Assembly: GCA_022843925.1 (NCBI GenBank) | Contig: JALHMS010000029.1 | Location: forward strand, 1 to 58,070 | Length of the DNA: 58,070 nucleotides | DNA from: Burkholderiales bacterium | Lineage (GTDB): Bacteria > Pseudomonadota > Gammaproteobacteria > Burkholderiales > Ga0077523 | Direction of reading: 5' to 3' | Shown: positions 1 to 10,024 of the stretch, piece after piece | How the letters are laid out: each line of letters opens with the position of its first letter | Numbering within the stretch: position 1 is the first letter of the stretch | The notes under the pieces: generated by a model | What the model saw: the letters and a program-made list of their open reading frames with translations, nothing else | Told to the model about the DNA's origin: nothing | Database searches by the model: none | Position numbers and translations under genes: made by a program

Positions 1-114
1 GCCCGGATCGTCCGGCACCGGTTCGTCGGCGACGATGCCGGCGAGGTAGACGGTCCCGTTGTGGATCACCACCTGCGAGAGGCGTTGGCGGACATGCTTG
101 CGGACGATGGTCAT
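1..114 (-). CDS. RidA (YjgF/L-PSP) family protein, N-terminal part only
   Basis: Only the first 38 codons lie inside the window; the gene runs off the left edge. The visible residues (MTIVRKHVRQRLSQVVIHNG then TVYLAGIVADEPVPDD) match the N-terminal beta strands of RidA-type proteins, which begin with a short strand, a 'R-S-QVVIHNGTVYLAG' segment and an acidic 'VADD/VADE' turn. RidA proteins are small trimeric enamine/imine deaminases or ligand binders. The start is well supported by AAAGGAG about 7 nt upstream of the ATG. It lies downstream of glutathione reductase and a small membrane peptide in the same direction. The active-site arginine would fall outside the window, so deaminase activity cannot be judged. 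Confidence 0.72.
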   Translation of the reverse strand, partial: MTIVRKHVRQRLSQVVIHNGTVYLAGIVADEPVPDDPG

Positions 115-153
115 CGTTGAGTCTCCTTTGGTTAGAGGGTGTCGAAGCGGTTG

Positions 154-273
154 TCAGGCGAACATCTTCGTCGGCTCGGTGACGAGCGACGGGATCACGA
201 AGCCGATGATGAACATCGCAGCCACCCACAGCAGTGTCACCATCCAGGCAGGCGCGTGCAGTGAGCGGCGCAT
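154..273 (-). CDS. Small single-span membrane peptide (39 aa) behind gor
   Basis: This open frame lies between gor and the RidA-like gene on the same strand. From the ATG it encodes 39 residues: a basic start (MRRSLHAPAW), one hydrophobic span (about residues 10-31, MVTLLWVAAMFIIGFVIPSLV) and a short polar tail ending KMFA. An in-frame GTG at 303 would add ten residues and begins 6 nt after the gor stop, which would fit translational coupling. No strong Shine-Dalgarno site precedes either start. I do not recognise a family. The clean amphipathic layout and tight position in the operon support a real gene, but it is short enough to be chance. Confidence 0.42.
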   Translation of the reverse strand: MRRSLHAPAWMVTLLWVAAMFIIGFVIPSLVTEPTKMFA

Positions 274-309
274 GTGCTTGTAGACAAGTACAGCGTGGCG
301 CACGGGATG

Positions 310-1683
310 TCAGACCTCGCGCCGCGCGTCGCGCGCAGTCTTCATGGTGACCATCTCTTCCGAGGCCGTCGGATGGATGGCCACCGTGTCGTCGAACTGT
401 CGTTTCGTCGCACCCATCTTCACCGCCACCGCGAAGCCCTGCAGCATCTCGTCCGCTCCCGGCCCGATCACGTGGCAGCCCACCACGCGCTCCTCCGACC
501 CGGCGACGACGAGCTTCATGGCCGTCTTCACGGTGCGCTGCGTGAAGCCGTGACTCATGGGGGTGAAGCGTGTCTCGTAGATCTTCACGTCGGCACCGTG
601 CCGCGCCACCGCCTGCGGTTCCGTCAGCCCGACGGTGCCGATCGGCGGGTGCGAGAACACCACCGTCGCGATGTTCTCGTAGTCGAGGTGACGCCCGGCC
701 ATGCCGCCGAACAGGCGGTCGGCCAGACGGCGGCCGGCCGCGATGGCCACCGGCGTGAGTTCGTGGTGCCCGGTGACGTCGCCCACCGCGTGGATGCCCG
801 GCACCGGGGTGTCCTGGAATCGGTCCACCGGGATCACGCCGTTGTCGTCGGTCGGCAGGCCGGCCGCCTCGGGGGCGAGGGCGGCGGTGACCGGCTTGCG
901 TCCGATCGCCCAGAGCACGCAGTCGAAGGGCCCGTGACGCGAGCGGTCCTCGCCGATCAACCAGAGGCCGGCGTCGTCGCGTTCGACGCGGGCGGGGTGG
1001 AAGCCGGTGACCTGTCGGATACCGTCCGCCAGCATGTGCTCCTGCAGATTCGTGCGGAGCATGGGGTCGAAGTCGTGCAGGACGTGGTCCCGACGGAGGA
1101 ACTGCGTGACCTCCGATCCCAGCGCACGCATGAGCCCGGCGACCTCGACGGCGATGTAGCCGCCGCCGACGATCGCCATGCGGTCGGGCTGCGTTTCGAG
1201 TTCGAAGTAGCCATCGGATGTGATGCCCAGCATCGCGCCGGGGATGTCCGGGATGCGCGGCGTTCCGCCCACCGCCACGAGAACGTGATCGGCCGTGATG
1301 CGCTCACCCTCGACTTCGACGGTGCGGGCGTCCACGAAGCGGGCGTAGCCACGGATGATCTCGACCTTGTTGCCACGCAGGTAGCGCTCGTAGGCGCCGT
1401 TCAGGTTCGCGACGTAGGCATCGCGCGCCGCCTTGAGACGGTCCCACCGGAACTCGTGGGGCGGCACCGAGAATCCGTACGCGGCGGCGTCCTCGATCGT
1501 GTGGGCCATCTGGCCCGCCGTCCACATGATCTTCTTGGGCACGCAGCCGACGTTCACGCACGTGCCGCCGAGCCGGCCGCCTTCGATCAGGGCCACCTTC
1601 GCGCCGTAGGAAGCCGCGCGGTTCGCGCTGGCCACGCCGCCGCTCCCGCCACCGATGCAAACGAGGTCGAAATGCCTTGTCAT
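310..1683 (-). CDS. gor: Glutathione-disulfide reductase
   Basis: NADPH-dependent flavoenzyme that reduces oxidised glutathione in the cytoplasm. The 457-aa product is close to the usual 450. It opens with an FAD Rossmann motif (GGGSGG, residues 11-16) and the redox-active disulfide motif [13 protein letters not shown] with Cys42 and Cys47. A second Rossmann motif ([11 protein letters not shown]) is followed by arginines suited to NADPH (FLRRDHVL). The C-terminal HPTASEE segment supplies the catalytic His. The open frame extends far upstream to 2592, but that part is only a shadow of hemD on the other strand; the ATG at 1683 matches the family N-terminus ([16 protein letters not shown]). It is probably co-transcribed with the small membrane peptide and the RidA-like gene that follow. 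Confidence 0.93.
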   Translation of the reverse strand: MTRHFDLVCIGGGSGGVASANRAASYGAKVALIEGGRLGGTCVNVGCVPKKIMWTAGQMAHTIEDAAAYGFSVPPHEFRWDRLKAARDAYVANLNGAYERYLRGNKVEIIRGYARFVDARTVEVEGERITADHVLVAVGGTPRIPDIPGAMLGITSDGYFELETQPDRMAIVGGGYIAVEVAGLMRALGSEVTQFLRRDHVLHDFDPMLRTNLQEHMLADGIRQVTGFHPARVERDDAGLWLIGEDRSRHGPFDCVLWAIGRKPVTAALAPEAAGLPTDDNGVIPVDRFQDTPVPGIHAVGDVTGHHELTPVAIAAGRRLADRLFGGMAGRHLDYENIATVVFSHPPIGTVGLTEPQAVARHGADVKIYETRFTPMSHGFTQRTVKTAMKLVVAGSEERVVGCHVIGPGADEMLQGFAVAVKMGATKRQFDDTVAIHPTASEEMVTMKTARDARREV

Positions 1684-1837
1684 GCCTGTCCGTCCAGAAT
1701 GTCCGAGGCCGGAGTGTAAGTGCATCGGCGCGCGCCGCGGGTCCGATTTTCGGGCGTCGGACACCCTGCGGGCGCCGCGCTTGCCGCCCCGCTCGCACCG
1801 GACGATCATCGGTGCCGACCGTGTCCCCGGAGTCCCC

Positions 1838-2650
1838 ATGCAAGGTGAACGCATCGCCATCCTCGAGAGCCGCGCTGCCCAGCAGGTCGCCGCCCTCGTG
1901 GCACGCCACGGCGGGACGCCCGTGTCCGCGCCGGCGCTGGCCGAGGTGCCCGATGCCGATCCCGAGGCGGTGCGCGCGCTGATCGAACACCACGCCGCCG
2001 CGCCGCCTGCGCTTGCGATCTTCCAGACGGGGGTGGGCACGCGTGCCCTGTTCGAAACAGCCGCGGCGCTGAGCCTCGAGCGCACGCTTGAGGCGATGCT
2101 CTCCCGCACCGTCGTCGCGGTGCGCGGGCCCAAGCCCACCGCCGTGCTGCGCAGCCGGCGCATCCGGATCGATCGCGCCGCGGCGGACCCCTTCACGACC
2201 CACGAACTACTCGCGGCGATCGCCGATGTGCCGATCGACGGGGGCACGGTGCTCGTGCAGCGGTACGGCGAGAGCAACGAGGGTCTCGCGAAGGCGCTTG
2301 CCGCGCGGGGTGCTGCGGCCGTGGAGATTCCGACATATCGCTGGACCCTGCCGGAAGACACGGCCCCCTTGATCGACCTGGGCGAGCGGCTCCGGGCGGG
2401 CGCGATAGACGCGGTGGTGTTCACAAGCGCGTCGCAGGTCCGCAACCTGTTCACCGTGGCCGGGGCGCTGGCGGGAGACGACGCACTGCGGGCCGCGCTA
2501 CTGCGCTCGCGCCTCGTATCGATCGGGCCCGTGTGCTCGGACGCCCTGCGCGCCGCCGGCCTGCGCGTGGATGCCGAGGCACGTCCGCCCAAGCTGGGCT
2601 TCCTGGTGGCTGCGATCGAAGCGGCCCTCGCGTCCCGGTCGCCGGGTTGA
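1838..2650 (+). CDS. hemD: Uroporphyrinogen-III synthase family protein
   Basis: Closes hydroxymethylbilane to uroporphyrinogen III in tetrapyrrole synthesis. The 270-aa product has the HemD two-domain pattern: an N-terminal '[22 protein letters not shown]' type strand-helix (split by position in the family), a central '[12 protein letters not shown]' segment, 'VAVRGPKP' and '[17 protein letters not shown]', then '[15 protein letters not shown]' and '[16 protein letters not shown]', all diagnostic of this family. The frame is open well upstream, but the ATG at 1838 is the one that gives the family N-terminus. It stands alone, without hemC, and is divergent from gor. HemD sequences vary greatly and some stand-alone copies are fused to or partner with other proteins, so the role in haem synthesis is inferred from the family. 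Confidence 0.85.
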   Translation: MQGERIAILESRAAQQVAALVARHGGTPVSAPALAEVPDADPEAVRALIEHHAAAPPALAIFQTGVGTRALFETAAALSLERTLEAMLSRTVVAVRGPKPTAVLRSRRIRIDRAAADPFTTHELLAAIADVPIDGGTVLVQRYGESNEGLAKALAARGAAAVEIPTYRWTLPEDTAPLIDLGERLRAGAIDAVVFTSASQVRNLFTVAGALAGDDALRAALLRSRLVSIGPVCSDALRAAGLRVDAEARPPKLGFLVAAIEAALASRSPG

Positions 2651-2715
2651 TCGGCCGCCGCGTCGGAATCGCGTCGCTATACTCGGCGCTCCCTCCCGAC
2701 GGCGTCCCCGACACC

Positions 2716-3411
2716 ATGATCGACCTCTACTACTGGACCACCCCCAACGGGCACAAGATCACCATCTTCCTGGAGGAAGCCGGGCTGCCGTACCGGGTCA
2801 TCCCCGTGAACATCGGCAAGGGCGAACAGTTCGACCCCGAGTTCCTGCGCATCGCCCCGAACAACCGCATCCCGGCCATCGTCGATACCGACCCCGGTGA
2901 CGGCGGCGCGGGCATCCCCATCTTCGAGTCGGGTGCGATCCTCGTGTACCTCGCCGCGAAGACCGGCCGATTCATGCCGCGCGACACCCGGGCATGGGTC
3001 GACGTGATGCAGTGGCTGATGTGGCAGATGGGCGGCCTCGGGCCGATGGCCGGGCAGAACCATCACTTCTCGCAGTACGCGCCCGAGAAGCTGCCCTATG
3101 CGATCGACCGGTACGTGAAGGAGACCAACCGCCTGTACGGCGTGCTGAACCGCAGGCTCGCCGACCGCGAGTTCGTCGCGGGCGAGTACTCGATCGCCGA
3201 CATGGCGTCCTATCCGTGGGTCGTCCTGTACGCCCGCCAGGGGCAGGACATCGAGGAGTTCCCCCACCTGAAGCGCTGGTTTGAGACGATCCGTGCGCGC
3301 CCTGCGGTGGTCCGCGCCTACGAGCTCGCGAAGGGTATCAACACGAAACCGACCGTGGACGACGAAGCGAAGAAGGTGCTGTTCGGGCAGACGGCGGCGG
3401 TGGTGAAGTGA
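2716..3411 (+). CDS. Glutathione S-transferase family protein, YfcG/YghU type
   Basis: 231-aa cytoplasmic protein with the two-domain GST fold. The thioredoxin-like N-terminal part (residues 1-85) starts IDLYYWTTPNGHKITIFLEE, the signature of the YfcG/Ure2-like nu-class, in which Thr and Asn of TxxN, not a Tyr or Ser, contact the glutathione sulfur. It continues with NNRIPAIVD and ESGAILVYLA (the usual ESxAI glutathione-binding turn). The helical domain has WLMWQMGGLGPMAGQNHHF and EYSIADMASYPWV, also typical of this subgroup. Family members act as disulfide-bond oxidoreductases with glutathione. It follows hemD by 65 bp with a possible -10 (TATACT at 2678-2683) between, so it may have its own promoter. 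Confidence 0.88.
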   Translation: MIDLYYWTTPNGHKITIFLEEAGLPYRVIPVNIGKGEQFDPEFLRIAPNNRIPAIVDTDPGDGGAGIPIFESGAILVYLAAKTGRFMPRDTRAWVDVMQWLMWQMGGLGPMAGQNHHFSQYAPEKLPYAIDRYVKETNRLYGVLNRRLADREFVAGEYSIADMASYPWVVLYARQGQDIEEFPHLKRWFETIRARPAVVRAYELAKGINTKPTVDDEAKKVLFGQTAAVVK

Positions 3412-3919
3412 GTTCTCAGGGGCCAGGGGCCAGGGAACACCACCGGGTTGCTAGCGGATCGCTGGATGCCCGCCCCGTATCCACGGCCCTGTCGCAGGGT
3501 GTACGAACAAGGGGAGGGCCCCTTGTGTATCCCCCGTGATTCAGCCGCGCGTCGTGGTTGTGATTCTGTAGGAGGGGCCCATGGCCCCGAAAGCGGTGAG
3601 CGCAAGGAAACGCATCGACCGGAACCGGCGCTGTCGCGGGCATGGCCGTCTCTCGGGCCACTGGCCCGAGGCGGCCAGGCCGCAGGGTGTACGAACAAGG
3701 GGCGGGCCCCTTGTATATCCCCCGTGATTCAGCCGCGCGTCGTGGTTGTGATTCTGTAGGAGGGGCCCATGGCCCCGAAAGCGGTCGATGCCGTGGAGGC
3801 GCGTCGACCGGAACCGGCGCTTTCGCGGGCATGGCCCGCTCCTACAAGAGCTCACCATCAGCAATCGCGGTCGTACCCATCTGCACGGCCGCGATACACC
3901 AGAGGGATTTCCCCAGCCC
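3412..3919. repeat. Non-coding spacer with REP pairs and a 105-bp direct duplication
   Basis: No gene is supported here. A 105-bp segment (3493-3597) recurs almost exactly at 3681-3785, 188 bp later. Each copy has a small palindrome (ACAAGGGG and CCCCTTGT around a short loop) followed by the left arm of a REP pair. Two REP pairs follow: one at about 3568-3656, whose right arm has decayed, and an intact one at 3756-3845 with a left arm of the GGGGCC-CAT-GGCCCC type and a right arm of the GCGGGC-CAT-GCCCGC type. Short open frames over this stretch run through the repeats on both strands and are not genes. Confidence 0.85.
3756..3845. repeat. REP pair (REPIN-like), arms type 3 and type 1
   Basis: Two imperfect palindromes in inverted orientation about 40 nt apart. 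Each arm begins with the GTAG tetranucleotide that is characteristic of REP elements mobilised by RAYT (TnpA-REP) transposases. The left arm stem is GGGGCC/GGCCCC, the right arm stem GCGGGC/GCCCGC. The overall length of 90 bp matches the other pairs in the window. No RAYT gene is present in the window. Confidence 0.8.
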
Positions 3920-5878
3920 CTAGCCCCTGCCGCCCGCCCCCGCCCTGTAGAACGTGATCGGCGCCGCCGGCACTTCGTTCGCGATCGACTTCCGCATGCG
4001 GCCGACGACGTGCATCTCGCAGGGCTTGCAGTCGAAGCGCAGCGTCAGGCGGTCGTCGCCGTGGGTGATCGTCAGAGGCTCCGCCCGCACCTGGCCCTGC
4101 ACACCCGTCACGCCCTTGGCCTGCTTCGGACACATCGACAGCGAGAAGCGCACGCAGTGCTTGGTGATCATCAGCGAGACCTCGCCGGTCTCCTCGTGGG
4201 ACTCGTAGGCCGACGCGATCACCTTCACCCCGTGCCTGGCGTAGAAGTCGCGGGCCTTGTGGTTGTACACATTGGCGAGGTAGGTGAGCGTGTCTTCGGG
4301 ATAGTGCGCCGGCGGATCCGCAGGGACGGCGCGCGGAAGGCGCTCCAAACCGGCAGCCCGGGCGGCTTCCACGGCAGCCACGGCGTCGCGCCGCAGGGCG
4401 TTCACCGCCGAGGCCGGCAGGAACCACGGTTGCGACAGGTCGATATCGATGCTCGTCGCCGAGAAGATCGTATTGCCCAGCTTCCCGAGGCTGTCGCGCA
4501 GCGCCGCTTCTGCGCCGTTCGCGTCGCGGGCGGGCTCCTTCGATCGGACCAGCGCGGCGGTGGCGCTGAAGCCATCCTCGTCGGTGGCCGACAGCGTGAA
4601 GCCGTCGTCGGATTCCGCAAGGCGCAGCGCGAGCCCGATGCGCCGGTCGGCCGTCTTGCGCTCCAGCAGGCGATCCCACGCGGTGTCGCTGTTCCTGTGC
4701 AGCGCGACGTCGGCGCGCAGGCCGGGGAGGTTCGCCACCGGCTCGTTCGGCTCGATGCGGTAGACCGTATGCGGCGCGGGACCGACCCCTTCGGCGCGGT
4801 TCACGCGGATACCCGCCAGTTCCCGCTTCGGCGTGTAGTACGTGAGGCCGTCACCGTTGTGGATCGGCGCCGTCGCTTCCATCTCGAACCAGTCGGGGCC
4901 GGTGCGCAGCACATGCCCCACCGGCAGCCCCACGTGTTTGGGGGAATCGAAGTTGCCGATGTCGTCCTTGCGGCCATTCACGAAATAGTCGGTGCCGCCG
5001 CGGTTGTAGTCGCGCGCGGGGTCAGGTGTGAACAGGAAGGTGCAGCGCCCGGAAGACGCCCGCGCCAGCGTCGGCGTGTCCTCGAGGATGGCGTCGAGCA
5101 GCTGCCGGTACTGGGCCGTGGTGTTCTTCACGTAGCCCATGTCCTTGTACCGACCTTCGATCTTGAACGACCGCACACCGGCGTCCACGAGGGCGCGCAG
5201 ATTGCCGCTCTGGTCGTTGTCCTTGAGCGACAGCACGTGGCGCTCGTACGCGACCACGCGGCCGTCGTTGTCGGTCACCGTGTACGGCAGACGGCACTCC
5301 TGCGAGCAGTTGCCGCGGTTGGCGCTGCGGCCCGTGTGGGCATGGCTGATGAAGCACTGCCCGCTGTACGCCACGCACAGCGCACCGTGGATGAAGAACT
5401 CGATCGTGGCGCCGGTCAGGACCGCCGAGATCGCGCGGATCTCCGGGAGAGACAGCTCCCGGGCCAGCACCATCTGCGAGAAGCCGACGTCCTGGAGGAA
5501 GCGGGCCTTCCCGGGCGTGCGGATGTCCGTCTGGGTGCTCGCGTGGAGCTGGATGGGTGGCAGGTCGAGTTCCAGCAGGCCGAGGTCCTGCACGATGAGG
5601 GCGTCGACGCCCGCCTCGTACAGCGTGTGGATGAGCCTCCGGGCGGGCTCCAGCTCGTCGTCGCGCAGGATGGTGTTGAGGGTGACGAAGATGCGGCTGC
5701 CGAACCGGTGGGCGTGCGCGCAGAGCCGCTCGATGTCGGCAACCTCGTTGCCGGCGTTCAGCCGGGCGCCGAAGGACGGCCCGCCGATATAGACCGCATC
5801 GGCACCATGGTTCACGGCCTCGATGCCGATGTCGGCGGTGCGGGCGGGGGAGAGCAGTTCGAGGTCGGGACGGGGCAT
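3920..5878 (-). CDS. rlhA: U32-family protein, likely 23S rRNA 5-hydroxycytidine C2501 synthase
   Basis: 652 aa, matching E. coli RlhA (YdcP, 653 aa), the U32-family enzyme that hydroxylates C2501 of 23S rRNA. The N-terminal TIM-barrel-like half contains ELLSPARTADIGIEAVNHGA and AVYIGGPSFGAR, then HASTQTDI, and the U32 signature GATIEFFIHGALCVAYSGQC. Cysteine motifs expected for an Fe-S cluster follow (SANRGNCSQECRLPY), and GRYKDMGYV is also typical. The C-terminal half ends with CPKQAKG and CKPCEMHVVG. The ATG at 5878 gives the conserved MPRPDLELLSPAR start; the open frame extends another 34 codons upstream without family resemblance. It is divergent from pdxH. YegQ/TrhP and UbiU/UbiV are shorter paralogues, so length favours RlhA. 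Confidence 0.85.
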   Translation of the reverse strand: MPRPDLELLSPARTADIGIEAVNHGADAVYIGGPSFGARLNAGNEVADIERLCAHAHRFGSRIFVTLNTILRDDELEPARRLIHTLYEAGVDALIVQDLGLLELDLPPIQLHASTQTDIRTPGKARFLQDVGFSQMVLARELSLPEIRAISAVLTGATIEFFIHGALCVAYSGQCFISHAHTGRSANRGNCSQECRLPYTVTDNDGRVVAYERHVLSLKDNDQSGNLRALVDAGVRSFKIEGRYKDMGYVKNTTAQYRQLLDAILEDTPTLARASSGRCTFLFTPDPARDYNRGGTDYFVNGRKDDIGNFDSPKHVGLPVGHVLRTGPDWFEMEATAPIHNGDGLTYYTPKRELAGIRVNRAEGVGPAPHTVYRIEPNEPVANLPGLRADVALHRNSDTAWDRLLERKTADRRIGLALRLAESDDGFTLSATDEDGFSATAALVRSKEPARDANGAEAALRDSLGKLGNTIFSATSIDIDLSQPWFLPASAVNALRRDAVAAVEAARAAGLERLPRAVPADPPAHYPEDTLTYLANVYNHKARDFYARHGVKVIASAYESHEETGEVSLMITKHCVRFSLSMCPKQAKGVTGVQGQVRAEPLTITHGDDRLTLRFDCKPCEMHVVGRMRKSIANEVPAAPITFYRAGAGGRG

Positions 5879-6075
5879 GATTTCTGGGGCTGGGGCGAAG
5901 GGTTGCGCGGCATGGCGGCGCGGGGGACGAACGCGTCGAGGCGTGGATGGTACAGCGTGCTGGTCCTTGATCCTCGGCAAGCCGCCGCGTCGCGATCGCC
6001 GATAGCATCGAACCGAAGCGAGAAGCGCGGCTCATACTCGCCCCAATTCGGCCCCCATCCTCCAGCCCCCGGAAA

Positions 6076-6711
6076 ATGACCATCTCCCATCTTCGCAAGG
6101 AATACTCCCGCGCCCGCTTCGACGAGGCCGATGCCTCGCCCGATCCGGTGGCGCAGTTCCGCCACTGGTTCGACGAGGCCGTGAAGGCCGAACTGCCGGA
6201 GCCGAACGCCATGACCCTCGCGACGGCCAACCGCGCCGGTGTTCCCACCGCCCGGATCGTGCTCATCAAGGCGTTCGACGCGCACGGTTTCGTGTTCTTC
6301 ACCAACTACGCCAGCCGGAAGGGTCGCGAGCTGGCCGAGAACCCCCGCGCCTGCCTGCTGTTCCACTGGGTGGAACTGGAGCGCCAGGTCCGCATCGAGG
6401 GCGCGATCGAGAAAGTCGCCGAGGCGGAATCGGACGCCTACTTCAAGGAACGCCCGCTCGGCAGCCGCCATGGCGCGTGGGCATCCACCCAGAGCGCCGT
6501 GCTGCCCGGACGCGAAGTCCTGGAACAGAAGGTCGCGCAGATCGCGCGCGAGATGGGCGACGATCCGCCCCGGCCACCCCACTGGGGCGGATACCGATTG
6601 AAGCCGACGCTGTTCGAGTTCTGGCAGGGCCGCCCGAGCCGCCTGCACGACCGGCTGCAGTACACGCCGGCGCATGGAGGTGGATGGAAGGTGGAGCGGC
6701 TGTCGCCGTGA
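6076..6711 (+). CDS. pdxH: Pyridoxamine/pyridoxine 5'-phosphate oxidase
   Basis: FMN-dependent enzyme that makes pyridoxal 5'-phosphate from PNP or PMP in the cytoplasm. 211 aa, family-typical (E. coli 218). Visible motifs include [25 protein letters not shown] (split barrel core), [17 protein letters not shown] for FMN phosphate binding, [22 protein letters not shown], the [12 protein letters not shown] segment, and the C-terminal [13 protein letters not shown] signature containing the substrate-binding Arg and His. The start has only a weak Shine-Dalgarno site (CGGAAA) but gives the usual N-terminus. PLP-dependent enzymes such as the aminotransferase at 41495 depend on this cofactor, but there is no operon link. 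Confidence 0.95.
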   Translation: MTISHLRKEYSRARFDEADASPDPVAQFRHWFDEAVKAELPEPNAMTLATANRAGVPTARIVLIKAFDAHGFVFFTNYASRKGRELAENPRACLLFHWVELERQVRIEGAIEKVAEAESDAYFKERPLGSRHGAWASTQSAVLPGREVLEQKVAQIAREMGDDPPRPPHWGGYRLKPTLFEFWQGRPSRLHDRLQYTPAHGGGWKVERLSP

Positions 6712-7195
6712 AGGGCGCCTGCGCCGGGTGGTGCGCGGGAAGCATCAACAAGGGGAGGGCCTCGCATGGAGGCGCCACCCGGTTCGAGAACGGGCGAGCT
6801 TCTGTAGGAGCGGGCCATGCCCGCGAAGGCGATCGTTCCGGTTGAAACGTTTCACGGCATTCACCGCTTTCGCGGCCATGGGCCGCTCCTACAGGGGCGG
6901 TGGACACGCCACCTGCCTGGGAATGGGCGAGCTTCTGTAGGAGCGGGCCATGCCCGCGAAGGCGATGGTTCCGGGTGGAGTGCATCCGCGGCACCGACCG
7001 CTTTCGGGGCCATGGGCCCCTCCTACAAGGCCCCCCGTGATGCACCACCCACCGCTGGAATGGGCCGCGCTTTCTGTAGGAGCGGGCCATGCCCGCGAGA
7101 GCGATCGTTCCGGGTGAGGCGTTTCCTTGCATCGACCGCTTTCGCGGCCATGGGCCGCTCCTACAAGGCCATGGGCCCCTCCTACAACGGCCGCG
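6712..7195. repeat. Non-coding spacer with three REP pairs
   Basis: No gene is supported in this stretch. A relic of the ACAAGGGG palindrome (6747-6763) is followed by three REP pairs at 6804-6892, 6937-7026 and 7076-7164, and by one extra right arm at 7168-7185. All three left arms are of the GCGGGC-CAT-GCCCGC type. The right arms are GCGGCC/GGCCGC, GGGGCC/GGCCCC and GCGGCC/GGCCGC, and the extra arm is GGGGCC/GGCCCC. The element lengths are 89-90 bp with 40-45 nt between arms. The stretch lies between the ends of pdxH and the isomerase operon, a typical convergent 3' location for REPs. Confidence 0.85.
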
Positions 7196-8032
7196 CTACT
7201 CCGCCTCGATCCGATCCCATAACGCCCGGATCATGTCCTTCATCATCAGCGCCTCCTGCCAGCGGTCGGACAGCTCGTAGCCGTCCGCGCCGGTGATCGC
7301 GTACTCCTTAGGGCCCAGTTCGCAGAGGAACGTGAAGGTGGCGTCCGGCGGCGCGCGGCGGCGCCAGCTGCGGAGGCCGTACTCCCACCATTGCATGAAG
7401 AGATCTACCCAGTGCTGCATGGTCGGGAAGCTGATCTGCACCTGGATCTGCTCGCGGCTCGCGACGCGCCCGTGGAAGCCCCAGCAGTGGTCGAGGACGC
7501 GGTGCATGAGCGCGTGGTTCTCGTCCGACACCGGATACCAGAACTCGCGGCCGACGAGGTAGTGCGAGAGGTCGCCCGTGAGCCGCAGATCGGGAAAGCA
7601 GTCGAGCAGTCGCAGCGTGAAGAAGAGGTCCGTCGTCATGCGGTCGCGGTGCGTCTCGATGTGCACCGGTACCTTCGCGTCGTGGGCGAGGCGCCGCCAG
7701 CCCTCGATGTACGGGATGCAGTCCTCGAGCGAGTACGGACGCACGTCGGGTTGCAGGTTCACGTGGTCCGCGCCGAACTCCGCGACGTACTCGAGCGTGG
7801 TCTTCAGATCGTCGACCGTCTTCGGATAGCACTGGGCCTGCCAGCTCATTCCGTGGGCACGCAGGAAGCTGGTGACTTCCTTCACGAAATCGCGCTCGAT
7901 GAACCGCACGCCGCACCCGTCGAAGCCGGCGTCGCGGATCATCGCCAGCTTCTCGTCGAGCGACCATTCGAGGCCGTCGGGACGGCGCCGCTCCATGGCC
8001 CACAGCGACTGGTAGATCAGCAGCTTCTGCAT
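7196..8032 (-). CDS. Sugar phosphate isomerase/epimerase-like TIM-barrel protein
   Basis: 278 aa, xylose-isomerase-like TIM barrel (AP endonuclease 2 superfamily). Candidate divalent-metal ligands are the Glu in VPVHIETHRDR, the Asp and His in LTGDLSHY, and the Glu in FLCELGP. DAGFDGCGVRFIE and GADHVNLQPD are typical barrel strands. The substrate cannot be read from sequence; family members isomerise or epimerise sugars, inositols or hydroxy-acids. It is the last gene of a five-gene operon, 23 bp after fghA, preceded by a GATCGCTCC stretch with a weak Shine-Dalgarno site. Its presence behind a dioxygenase suggests that it acts on the substrate or product of that enzyme. Confidence 0.75.
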   Translation of the reverse strand: MQKLLIYQSLWAMERRRPDGLEWSLDEKLAMIRDAGFDGCGVRFIERDFVKEVTSFLRAHGMSWQAQCYPKTVDDLKTTLEYVAEFGADHVNLQPDVRPYSLEDCIPYIEGWRRLAHDAKVPVHIETHRDRMTTDLFFTLRLLDCFPDLRLTGDLSHYLVGREFWYPVSDENHALMHRVLDHCWGFHGRVASREQIQVQISFPTMQHWVDLFMQWWEYGLRSWRRRAPPDATFTFLCELGPKEYAITGADGYELSDRWQEALMMKDMIRALWDRIEAE

Positions 8033-8055
8033 GGAGCGATCCTCCGGTGAACGAA

Positions 8056-8897
8056 CTACGCGCAGAGGGTCTGCGCGTGATGCCGCAGGTGGTCTTCCAC
8101 GAACGTCGCGATGAAGAAGTAGCCGTGGTCGTACCCGCCGTGGCGGCGCAGCGTGAGGCTCTGACCCGATGCGGCGCACGCTGCCTCGAACGCCTCCGGG
8201 TGCAGTTGCTCCACGAGGAATTTGTCCGCGAGGCCCTGATCGACGAGGATGCGGCCGCTGAACGGGCGTTCCCGCACGAGAACGGTCGCGTCGTACCGGG
8301 ACCACGGCTGCGAGTCGTCACCCAGATAGCCGCCGAACGCCTTCCGTCCCCACGGGCACTGCGTCGGCGCGCAGATCGGCGCGAAGGCCGACACCGACCG
8401 GTAGAGGTCGGGGTTGCGCAGTGCGCAGACCAGCGCGCCATGCCCGCCCATCGAGTGCCCGAAGATGCCCTGCCGATCGATGTCAGCAGGGAAGTTCGCC
8501 GCGATGATCGCCGGCAGTTCGCGCGTCACGTGGCTGTGCATGCGGTAGTGCGTCGACCAGGGCGCCGCGGTCGCATCGACGTAGAAGCCCGCACCGACGC
8601 CGAAGTCCCAGGCGTCGGACTCGCCGGGGATGTTCGCGCCGCGCGGGCTGGTGTCCGGGCACACGAGCATCAAGCCGAGCTCCGCCGCGACCCGCTGCGC
8701 GCCGGCCTTGATCGGGAAGGTCTCCTCGGTGCAGGTGAGGCCCGCGAGGTAGACCAGCACGGGCACGGGTCCGGACCGCGCCTGCGGCGGCTGGAACACC
8801 GCGAAGCGCATGTCGAGCCCGATCTCCGCGGAGGGGTGCGAGTAGTAGCCCTGCACCCCGCCGAAGCAGCGATGCTCCGAGATCACCTTCATCGTCA

Positions 8898-8898
<1 letters not shown>
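8056..8898 (-). CDS. fghA: S-formylglutathione hydrolase
   Basis: Serine esterase of the glutathione-dependent formaldehyde pathway; it hydrolyses S-formylglutathione to formate and glutathione. 280 aa, usual length. The family pattern is complete: LVYLAGLTCTEETF (oxyanion region), PDTSPRGANIPGE, the nucleophile elbow GHSMGGHGAL (Ser149), ILVDQGLADKFL with the acid and GYDHGYFFIATF with the catalytic His. The ATG at 8898 overlaps the frmA stop (TGATG), so the two are translationally coupled; a second in-frame ATG two codons later is possible. Position and coupling leave little doubt about the role. Confidence 0.95.
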
Positions 8899-10010
<1,112 letters not shown>

Positions 10011-10024
10011 GGTGGGCTCCTCGG

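Noticed and set aside
274-1719. Long plus-strand open frame opposite gor (481 codons), and similar long frames opposite most genes
   Set aside because: It has no family motifs, is Arg/His/Asp-rich as expected from antisense of high-G+C codons, and the minus strand encodes an unmistakable glutathione reductase. The same logic removes the other long antisense frames.
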